From the NCBI GenBank assembly GCA_937871705.1, contig CALMOO010000882.1:3487-9542 (forward strand): DNA of 6,056 nucleotides, in the 5' to 3' direction. Below are positions 1 to 4,465 of the stretch, piece by piece. Position 1 is the stretch's first letter. The number at the start of each line of letters is the position of its first letter. This DNA is from an uncultured Hymenobacter sp. (GTDB lineage Bacteria > Bacteroidota > Bacteroidia > Cytophagales > Hymenobacteraceae). The position numbers and the translations under genes are program-made. The notes under the pieces are model-generated. The model did not search any database and had not been told where the DNA came from. It saw only the letters and a list, made by a program, of their open reading frames with translations.

Positions 1-67
1 CAGGCAGCTGCTGCCGCAAGTACGTGCGGGCAGCTTCGTCGAAAGCTGAGTATACGAAGATTCTCAT
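1..67 (-). CDS. N-terminal fragment of unidentified protein (possibly D-2-hydroxyacid dehydrogenase-like)
   Basis: An open minus-strand frame begins with ATG at 67-65 and runs off the left edge after 22 codons. It starts MRIFVYSAFDEAARTYL. The opening (basic residue, then the hydrophobic beta strand IFVYSA, then an amphipathic helix) resembles the first beta-alpha unit of an alpha/beta enzyme. Some D-2-hydroxyacid dehydrogenases start in a similar way, but 22 residues do not prove a family. The preceding 20 bases (TTTTCAGCTC side of the gene) contain no Shine-Dalgarno sequence, as at the other starts here. It lies downstream of the minus-strand terminator hairpin at 170-202, so it probably has its own promoter within 68-169. 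I saw no clear TAnnTTTG element there. The frame looks real; the function is a guess. Confidence 0.5.
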   Translation of the reverse strand, partial: MRIFVYSAFDEAARTYLRQQLP

Positions 68-169
68 GAGCTGAAAAGCAGTTTTAACAATCAGATGTAG
101 GTAGCTGGAGTAGCCTCAATGTAGTACTGCCCTACCCCCCTACGCTTAGCCAAGGGCGTTTAAACGAAA

Positions 170-202
170 GCAGGCACTCGTAAATTAATTACGAGTGCCT
201 GC
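170..202 (-). terminator. Rho-independent terminator of the 230-643 gene
   Basis: A perfect 14-bp inverted repeat (170-183 with 189-202, GCAGGCACTCGTAA) encloses a 5-nt loop. It starts 28 bp beyond the stop codon of the minus-strand gene. Read on the minus strand, the stem is followed directly by TTTCGTTTAAACG, a broken T tract. It separates that gene from the start at 67. A 10-bp palindrome, CGTTTAAACG (157-166), overlaps the tail. Confidence 0.8.
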
Positions 203-229
203 TAACAAACTAATAATCAGCATGCTTAA

Positions 230-643
230 TTAATCAGCCCGGTCGATGCCGCGGCTATCATTATGCAAGTCTTCTTCCGGAGTTGTAGCAGAGCCTTGTA
301 GCTGGCCTGCACTGGCTATGAGGGCTACGCTGAGCTTCTCGACGTGCGAACGCGTGTTGCCTTCGGCAAAGTGCGCCACACGGGCAGTTTCGCCGCCAAG
401 CTGGTGCAGGAGGCGGCCAACTTGGTCGCCATTATACGTGCCACCATGTAGCAGCGCTTTTAGAGCTTGCAAGTCAGTTATCAGCAGGTGAAACTCGGCG
501 TTATGCGTTGCTTTTAGGTCTTCAATCCACCGTTGCAACTGGTTGTCGAGGCCAGCTTTGGCGGCTTCCTCCTGTAAATCGCCAGTGAGCAGCTTAACGG
601 CGCCATCCAGGTGGACTTGGTGTTGCACTTCTTTCTTTTCCAT
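230..643 (-). CDS. Hypothetical small helical cytoplasmic protein
   Basis: This 137-residue protein starts MEKKEVQHQVHLDGAVKLL. I do not recognise its family. It is predicted almost wholly helical, with amphipathic stretches at roughly residues 7-27, 30-47, 48-65, 73-90 and 96-115, and a polar, acidic tail rich in Asp, Glu and Ser. There is no signal peptide, membrane segment or cysteine. The His/Gln/Leu-rich helices suggest a small helical-bundle or oligomerising protein, but no catalytic motif is visible. The frame stays open upstream to 778. That extension would contain the terminator hairpin at 732-762 and a low-complexity Trp/Ser/Gly stretch, so ATG at 643 is preferred. An in-frame ATG at 682 is a weaker alternative. 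The region before 643 has no Shine-Dalgarno site. The gene is transcribed alone, bounded by terminators on both sides. Confidence 0.72.
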   Translation of the reverse strand: MEKKEVQHQVHLDGAVKLLTGDLQEEAAKAGLDNQLQRWIEDLKATHNAEFHLLITDLQALKALLHGGTYNGDQVGRLLHQLGGETARVAHFAEGNTRSHVEKLSVALIASAGQLQGSATTPEEDLHNDSRGIDRAD

Positions 644-731
644 GTTGGTAGAGGAGTATTGGGTAGGGACTACTGCCATCTCCCAACGCAAAGCCTCAGC
701 CTTAGGTTGGCTCCACCATGGGCCAAAACGA

Positions 732-762
732 AAGCTGCCTCCCCAAACCGAGGAGGCAGCTT
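732..762 (-). terminator. Rho-independent terminator of the 829-1536 gene
   Basis: An 11-bp perfect stem (732-742 with 752-762, AAGCTGCCTCC) has a 9-nt loop. It lies 66 bp beyond the stop codon of the minus-strand secreted-protein gene. On the minus strand it is followed by TCGTTTTGG, the same TTTCGTTT-type tail as the hairpin at 170-202. Its position inside the upstream extension of the next reading frame argues that translation of that gene starts lower, at 643. Confidence 0.78.
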
Positions 763-828
763 CTTCATAATCAGGCATAAAGCCAAAAGGACACGTACTT
801 TAGCATAAGCCACAAAATAACGTTGCAA

Positions 829-1536
829 CTACTCAATCTTGGTCATGCGCTCTTTCACGGCTTCCAGGGCCACACGCATGTTCACAATATCGGCACGAGC
901 GGCTTCCTGCTCCTTCAAGTTGGTATCAATCATGTTATTATACTGCTGCAATTCAGCGGCGTTGGCGGCCAGCATCTGCTGAATCTCTATCTTGCGCGCC
1001 TTGTTCTTTTCGATATCCTTCTTGATGGTATTGGCCTTCTCAATAACGGCCATGTTGCCATTTTGCGAATTAACCAACGCCTTTTCAGCGTCCGCAATTT
1101 GCGCCATCAGGTCTTCGCGGTACATAGCGCGGGCAAAATCCTTCAGGTACTTCTCGGCGGCTTTCCACTGGGTGGGCGTCGATTCGCGGCCCAAATAGGC
1201 ATTGCCCAGGTCGATGCTCCACCACACGCCAGTGCCAGTAGGCAGGGCATCTACGCGGCTGATGACGCGGATGGGGGTAGGCGAAATTTCGGGAATCACA
1301 ACCCCGTCCATCGTCAGAATGCCTTTGGTATTTTTTACCTTGCCCGGGAACTGGTCGTTGAGGCGCTTCAGCCACGAGGCCTCCACCCGCTTGTTGTCGA
1401 GCTGTACGCTTACCTGCTGCCCTTTGCGGGGGATATTATTAATAGATTTATCAGCTTCATCAACGGGCGAGCGCTGCGCCGAAACGCGCAGCCCAGCCAA
1501 TACTAATAGCAGTACCAGCAGTAATTTTCGATTCAT
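829..1536 (-). CDS. Secreted/periplasmic coiled-coil protein of unknown function
   Basis: This 235-residue protein starts MNRKLLLVLLLVLAGLRVSAQ. It has a classical Sec signal peptide: two basic residues, a Leu/Val-rich core at 5-16, and a signal peptidase I site Val-Ser-Ala|Gln after residue 20. No lipobox cysteine is present, so the mature protein of about 215 residues is probably periplasmic or exported. Residues about 30-125 look like an alpha/beta domain containing the stretch GVWWSIDLGNAYLGRE. From about 125 to the end the protein is almost continuous charged helix with heptad-like Leu/Ile/Ala spacing and no Pro, a long coiled coil. I recognise no named family. The frame could begin 13 codons earlier, but those residues precede the signal peptide unnaturally, so ATG at 1536 is chosen. 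A -7 element TACCTTTG (1580-1573) lies about 37 bp upstream. The gene ends before the hairpin at 732-762. Confidence 0.85.
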   Translation of the reverse strand: MNRKLLLVLLLVLAGLRVSAQRSPVDEADKSINNIPRKGQQVSVQLDNKRVEASWLKRLNDQFPGKVKNTKGILTMDGVVIPEISPTPIRVISRVDALPTGTGVWWSIDLGNAYLGRESTPTQWKAAEKYLKDFARAMYREDLMAQIADAEKALVNSQNGNMAVIEKANTIKKDIEKNKARKIEIQQMLAANAAELQQYNNMIDTNLKEQEAARADIVNMRVALEAVKERMTKIE

Positions 1537-1572
1537 AATGGGTAAAGAATTGAAGTAGTAAATGAGATAAAA

Positions 1573-1580
1573 CAAAGGTA
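1573..1580 (-). promoter_or_regulatory. Bacteroidota-type -7 promoter element for the 829-1536 gene
   Basis: On the minus strand the sequence TACCTTTG (1580 to 1573) matches the Bacteroidota -7 consensus TAnnTTTG exactly. A weak -33-like TTC lies about 20 bp further upstream (minus-strand GGCTGTTCG); a true TTG sits 27 bp away, which is too far. The predicted transcription start near 1565-1570 would give a leader of about 30 nt before ATG at 1536. This is a pattern match only; no expression data were available. Confidence 0.55.
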
Positions 1581-1716
1581 AGTGTCGCGATTGATTTTAC
1601 GAACAGCCAAATTTAAGTGGTTTCTGACGGCCAAAACCAACAAATTATAATTTTTCTTAGTAAGTCCGATTTTTTATTATTTAAATACCATTCGTTACGC
1701 TTTCCTACCCCCCTCG

Positions 1717-1739
1717 CCCTGCGAACAAAAGCCGTAGGG
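1717..1739 (+). promoter_or_regulatory. Possible leader hairpin upstream of the PTPS-family gene
   Basis: CCCTGCG (1717-1723) can pair with CGTAGGG (1733-1739), including one G-T pair, around the 9-nt loop AACAAAAGC. The 3' side of the stem overlaps a Shine-Dalgarno-like AGGGAG (1736-1741), about 15 nt before ATG at 1757. The stem is short and could form by chance. A competing pairing, CCTAC (1704-1708) with GTAGG (1734-1738), is also possible. A regulatory role is only a suggestion. The wider region 1590-1700 is AT-rich and contains a weak -7-like TAATTTTT (1648-1655). Confidence 0.25.
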
Positions 1740-1756
1740 AGCAGTTTAAGTAATCT

Positions 1757-2176
1757 ATGTCCCAGCTAACCATCTGCCGTGCCGAGCATTTTAATGCGGC
1801 TCACCGACTGCACAATCCTGCTTGGGATGAGGCCCGCAACCAGCAGGTTTTTGGCAAATGCAATAACCCGAACTACCACGGTCACAACTATAATCTGGAG
1901 GTACGTCTCACAGGGCCAGTTGACCCGGAAACGGGCTATGTTTTCGACCTGAAGGCTTTGAGCGACATCATTAAGCGAGAGGTACTCAATCGCTACGACC
2001 ACCGCAACCTGAACTTGGATACCGAAGATTTTCGGACATTAAACCCAACGGCTGAAAATATTGCCGTCGTTATTTGGCACCGGCTACGAGCTGCGCTGCC
2101 AACCACGCTGAAGCTGGCGGTCACGCTCTTCGAGACGGACCGTAATTTTGTAGAATATGATGGACAAGGAGCCTAA
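1757..2176 (+). CDS. queD: 6-pyruvoyltetrahydropterin synthase / 6-carboxytetrahydropterin synthase family protein
   Basis: This 139-residue protein has the full T-fold pterin synthase signature. Zinc-binding histidines are H16 (AAHRL) and H41/H43 (YHGHNY). The catalytic Cys is C35 in FGKCNNPNYHGHNY, the Asp-His pair is D81-H82 (YDHRNLN), and the pterin-anchoring Glu is E126 (LFETDRNF). Length is normal. The enzyme acts in the cytoplasm on 7,8-dihydroneopterin triphosphate, giving 6-carboxytetrahydropterin (queuosine route) or 6-pyruvoyltetrahydropterin (biopterin route). The spacing here is Cys-x5-His-Gly-His, as in animal PTPS (PTPS-II), whereas classical QueD has Cys-x3-HGH. The symbol queD is therefore the conventional label, not a proven role. 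Its last 20 bp overlap folE, which makes its substrate, so translational coupling is likely. The family is certain; the product is uncertain. Confidence 0.93.
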   Translation: MSQLTICRAEHFNAAHRLHNPAWDEARNQQVFGKCNNPNYHGHNYNLEVRLTGPVDPETGYVFDLKALSDIIKREVLNRYDHRNLNLDTEDFRTLNPTAENIAVVIWHRLRAALPTTLKLAVTLFETDRNFVEYDGQGA

Positions 2177-2828
2177 CCCGCTGGCCGGAACAGACCACCC
2201 AGATGCCCAGCTGCCGCCGGGCCTGCGCACGCCGTTGCGCCCCGATGCCTTCGCGCGGCCCGATGAAGAGAAGATACAAGCCATTACTGGCCACTTTCGG
2301 GCGATTATGGACGAGCTAGGACTCGACCTGACCGACGACAGCTTGGCCGGCACTCCACACCGCGTTGCGAAAATGTTTGTGCAAGAGTGGTTTAAGGGCT
2401 TAGACCCTGCGCATCGGCCCGAGGTACGGCTGTTTGAGAACCGATTTGAATACCAGCAAATGTTGGTCGAGCGCGACATTACTTTGTTTTCGTGCTGCGA
2501 ACACCACTTCGTGCCAATTATCGGCAAGGCCCATGTGGCCTACCTGCCTGGCAAGCATGTAGTTGGCCTCAGCAAGCTTAACCGGGTGGTGCAATACTAT
2601 GCGCGGCGGCCGCAGGTGCAGGAGCGCCTAACGCGCCAGATAGCCGAGCACCTGCGCCAGAGCCTCGGCACGCCCGACGTGGCTGTGCTCATCGAAGCCG
2701 ACCACCTCTGCGTGATGAGCCGCGGCGTAAACGACACCAGTAGCTCTACGCTCACAAGCGAATACGGTGGCAAGTTCTTAGAGGACAGTGAGTTGAGGGC
2801 TGAATTCCTGCGGCAAATAGGGAAATAG
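2157..2828 (+). CDS. folE: GTP cyclohydrolase I
   Basis: GTP cyclohydrolase I (EC 3.5.4.16) converts GTP to 7,8-dihydroneopterin triphosphate and formate, the entry step to folate, queuosine and biopterin. The 223-residue length is normal. Zinc ligands are visible as C114 and H117 (in SCCEHHFVP) and C185 (in ADHLCVMSRG). Catalytic histidines H116 and H183 are present, and the core GKAHVAYLPGKHVVGLSK and RPQVQERLT match the E. coli enzyme closely. Residues 1-35 form a variable Pro-rich N-terminal extension; the conserved domain begins around residue 37. Two ATGs stand in tandem at 2157 and 2160. Either start lies inside the upstream PTPS-family gene (20- or 17-bp overlap), so the two genes are almost surely one transcript. 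No terminator is evident after the stop, only a T-rich stretch. Confidence 0.97.
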   Translation: MMDKEPNPLAGTDHPDAQLPPGLRTPLRPDAFARPDEEKIQAITGHFRAIMDELGLDLTDDSLAGTPHRVAKMFVQEWFKGLDPAHRPEVRLFENRFEYQQMLVERDITLFSCCEHHFVPIIGKAHVAYLPGKHVVGLSKLNRVVQYYARRPQVQERLTRQIAEHLRQSLGTPDVAVLIEADHLCVMSRGVNDTSSSTLTSEYGGKFLEDSELRAEFLRQIGK

Positions 2829-2928
2829 TCTTTTTCTGCAGTTTGTTTTTGTTGTTTCATAAGAAAGACAGCAGTTCTAATAGGTCAGCAAATCTGATAA
2901 ACGACAAACAACCAGCGAAAAACGGTCT

Positions 2929-3837
2929 ATGAAAATCCTCATTACTGGTGGCACCGGCATGATAGGGCAACGGCTGGCCGAGTTCCTCATTGATGGGGGC
3001 CACGAGGTAGCGCTGCTCACGCGCGAGCCGCAGCGCAGCAGCCGCTTCCGCCTGTTTGGCTGGGACCCGCAGGGCGGCACCATCGACCCTGCCGCTGTGC
3101 CCTACGCCGACTGTATCGTGAATCTGGCGGGTAGTAATGTGGCAGAGGGTAAGTGGACCGCTGGACGCAAGCATGAGATTTTGCGCAGCCGCCTCGATGG
3201 CTTGGAGCTGCTGCAACGCGAACTGGCCAAGCCAGGCCACCACGTGCGCACGCTGTTATCGGCTTCGGCCATTGGTATTTACGGCGACCGCGGCGAGGAA
3301 CTACTGTACGAGAACTCGCCGACTGCCGCACCAGCCGATGATTTTTTGGCCGATGTAGTATTGCAATGGGAAGCGGCGGCCCGGGCCGTTGGGGCTCATA
3401 AGGCGCGGGTAGTGCTACCCCGCATTGGCATTGTACTCAGCCCCGAAGGTGGCGCGCTGGTACCCATTGCGAAAACCGTGCGCTACGGGGCAGGGGCGCC
3501 TTTGGGCTCGGGCCGGCAGTACATGAGCTGGATTCATCTGGACGACCTGTGCCACCTGCTGGAGCAGATGCTCCAGGACGAGCGCTGGCAGGGCGAGTAC
3601 AACGCGGTGGCGCCGAACCCAGCTACCAACCAGGAGTTTACCGAAACGCTGGCGCAGGTAATGCACCGGCCACTGCTGCTACCCAAGGTGCCCGCCTTTG
3701 GCCTGAAGCTGGCGATGGGGGAAATGAGCGAGATTATTCTAGGCTCGCAGCGCGTGAGTGCCAACAAGGTACTGAGCCAGGGCTTTCACTTTGAATACCC
3801 TACCCTGCGCGAGGCGCTAGAGTCTTTCTACGAGTAG
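2929..3837 (+). CDS. TIGR01777 family NAD(P)-dependent epimerase (YfcH/SulA-like)
   Basis: This 302-residue extended short-chain dehydrogenase/reductase belongs to the YfcH (TIGR01777) family. The nucleotide-binding motif GGTGMIG is at residues 7-13, with the family sequences NLAGSNVAEGKW (65-76), RSRLDG (86-91) and SASAIGIYGDRGEE (111-124). A C-terminal DUF1731-type tail contains PKVPAFGLKLAMGEMSEI and ends near SQRVSANKVLSQGF. Tyr118 is not followed by the usual YxxxK lysine, which is normal for this family. The family's substrate is unknown; sugar-nucleotide epimerase is only a family label. It is cytoplasmic with no signal peptide. It follows folE by 100 bp on the same strand. That gap has no TAnnTTTG element or terminator that I could see, so read-through from folE is possible. 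Its stop overlaps the convergent phosphatase gene. Confidence 0.92.
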   Translation: MKILITGGTGMIGQRLAEFLIDGGHEVALLTREPQRSSRFRLFGWDPQGGTIDPAAVPYADCIVNLAGSNVAEGKWTAGRKHEILRSRLDGLELLQRELAKPGHHVRTLLSASAIGIYGDRGEELLYENSPTAAPADDFLADVVLQWEAAARAVGAHKARVVLPRIGIVLSPEGGALVPIAKTVRYGAGAPLGSGRQYMSWIHLDDLCHLLEQMLQDERWQGEYNAVAPNPATNQEFTETLAQVMHRPLLLPKVPAFGLKLAMGEMSEIILGSQRVSANKVLSQGFHFEYPTLREALESFYE

Positions 3838-4367
3838 CGTGGCGCCTGTACGGCGTGCACTTTCTCTTGCAGAATTAGCTCGGTAGCCGCCACCAAATCG
3901 GCCACGCGAGGCGCGTAAGCGGCCTGCTCAGCGTGCCCCACCAAGATACCACGAACCCCAACGCGGGCCCCGGCTTGGAGGTCGCGCGCGCGGTCGCCGA
4001 CTATCCAGCTGCGGGCTGGGTCGAGCTGAAAGCGAGCGATAGCCTTTTCAAGCATTCCTGAATCGGGCTTGCGGAAGATAGACTCGCTCACGGAAGGGTG
4101 ATTCTCGGCAAAGTAAAGCGCGTCGAGCACGTGCCCACAGGCTTGCTGCAAAAGCTCGTGGCAGGCCAGCACATCAGCGCGGGTGTAGAGGCCTTTAGCA
4201 ATGCCAGCCTGGTTGGTTACTACTACCAGGTAGTAGCCCGCCGCTTTGAGGCGAGCCAGGCTTTGGGGCACGCCCGGCACGATGAGGAAGCGCTCGGGCG
4301 TCCAGACGTAGTCGCCCAGCTCTTGGTTTAAGACCCCGTCGCGGTCCAGAAATACGGCTTGGTTCAT
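3828..4367 (-). CDS. HAD-IIIA phosphatase, GmhB-like (heptose-bisphosphate / histidinol-phosphate phosphatase type)
   Basis: This 179-residue cytoplasmic HAD hydrolase has all four HAD motifs. Motif I is FLDRDGVLN with nucleophile D8 and acid D10. Motif II is VVTNQAGI with T51-N52. The motif III lysine is K100 in FRKPDSGM, and motif IV is IVGDRARDLQAG with D125 and D129. Length and order match D-glycero-D-manno-heptose 1,7-bisphosphate 7-phosphatase (GmhB), which serves the ADP-heptose branch of LPS, and the related histidinol phosphatases. In GmhB a loop between motifs II and III binds zinc through three Cys and one His. Here the loop (ENHPSVSESIFRKP) keeps only H90 and has no Cys, so substrate assignment is uncertain. 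Its stop overlaps that of the convergent epimerase gene by 10 bp. It is divergent from the haem oxidase gene across the large inverted repeat at 4373-4459. Confidence 0.88.
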   Translation of the reverse strand: MNQAVFLDRDGVLNQELGDYVWTPERFLIVPGVPQSLARLKAAGYYLVVVTNQAGIAKGLYTRADVLACHELLQQACGHVLDALYFAENHPSVSESIFRKPDSGMLEKAIARFQLDPARSWIVGDRARDLQAGARVGVRGILVGHAEQAAYAPRVADLVAATELILQEKVHAVQAPRYS

Positions 4368-4400
4368 GGGTATAGCGGTCAGCTAGTGGCTGCCAGCTAG

Positions 4401-4408
4401 TAGCTTTC
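4401..4408 (+). promoter_or_regulatory. -7-like element for the haem oxidase gene
   Basis: TAGCTTTC matches the Bacteroidota -7 consensus TAnnTTTG at all but the last base. It lies in the inner left arm of the inverted repeat, 58 bp before ATG at 4466. No TTG is present at the -33 position; instead that region is the perfect repeat arm. A start near 4412-4415 would place the right repeat arm in the mRNA leader. Confidence 0.4.
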
Positions 4409-4423
4409 CACCTATATTCAGAA

Positions 4424-4431
4424 CAAAGTTA
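4424..4431 (-). promoter_or_regulatory. -7 element for the GmhB-like phosphatase gene
   Basis: On the minus strand TAACTTTG (4431 to 4424) is an exact match to TAnnTTTG. It mirrors the plus-strand element at 4401-4408 within the inverted repeat. It lies 57 bp before ATG at 4367. Its upstream region, like that of its partner, is the 22-bp repeat arm, with no recognisable -33 TTG. Confidence 0.5.
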
Positions 4432-4465
4432 CCAGCCGGCAGCCACTAGCTGACCGCTAAAAATT

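Larger units (their letters stand above)
4373..4459. repeat. Long inverted repeat filling the divergent intergenic region
   Basis: Positions 4373-4394 and 4438-4459 are perfect 22-bp inverted copies (outer part TAGCGGTCAGCTAG, inner part TGGCTGCC). Pairing continues inwards with mismatches at 4395/4437, 4399/4433 and 4403/4429 to about 4407/4425, leaving a 17-nt centre. Only 5 bp separate the left arm from the ATG of the minus-strand gene, and 6 bp separate the right arm from the ATG of the plus-strand gene. Within the left arm, AGCTAGTGGC (4381-4390) and AGCTAGTAGC (4395-4404) form a 9/10 direct repeat with 14-bp period. The ends read TA-GCGGTC...GACCGC-TA. This could be a dyad operator, a duplicated promoter, or a small palindromic mobile element inserted at TA. 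Confidence 0.93.

Noticed and set aside
644..778. N-terminal extension of the small helical protein to ATG at 778
   Set aside because: It would encode a low-complexity Trp/Gly/Ser stretch and run through a perfect 11-bp terminator hairpin belonging to the upstream gene.
823..1506. Long plus-strand open frame (227 codons)
   Set aside because: It is antisense to the secreted protein, has no recognisable domain, and reads as the shadow of a coding frame with a clear signal peptide.
1537..1575. Thirteen-codon extension of the secreted protein
   Set aside because: It would place 13 residues before an otherwise textbook signal peptide, and the ATG would overlap the predicted -7 element.
1690..1756. 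preQ1 riboswitch before the PTPS-family gene
   Set aside because: Only a short 7-bp hairpin is present; the A-rich pairing tail and overall layout of a preQ1 aptamer are not seen.
2829..2928. Terminator or promoter between folE and the epimerase gene
   Set aside because: The stretch is T-rich then A-rich, but I found no GC-rich hairpin and no TAnnTTTG on either strand.
4373..4459. The large inverted repeat as a rho-independent terminator
   Set aside because: It lies between two divergent starts, not after a gene, and neither arm is followed by a T tract (AAAATT on plus, TACCC on minus).
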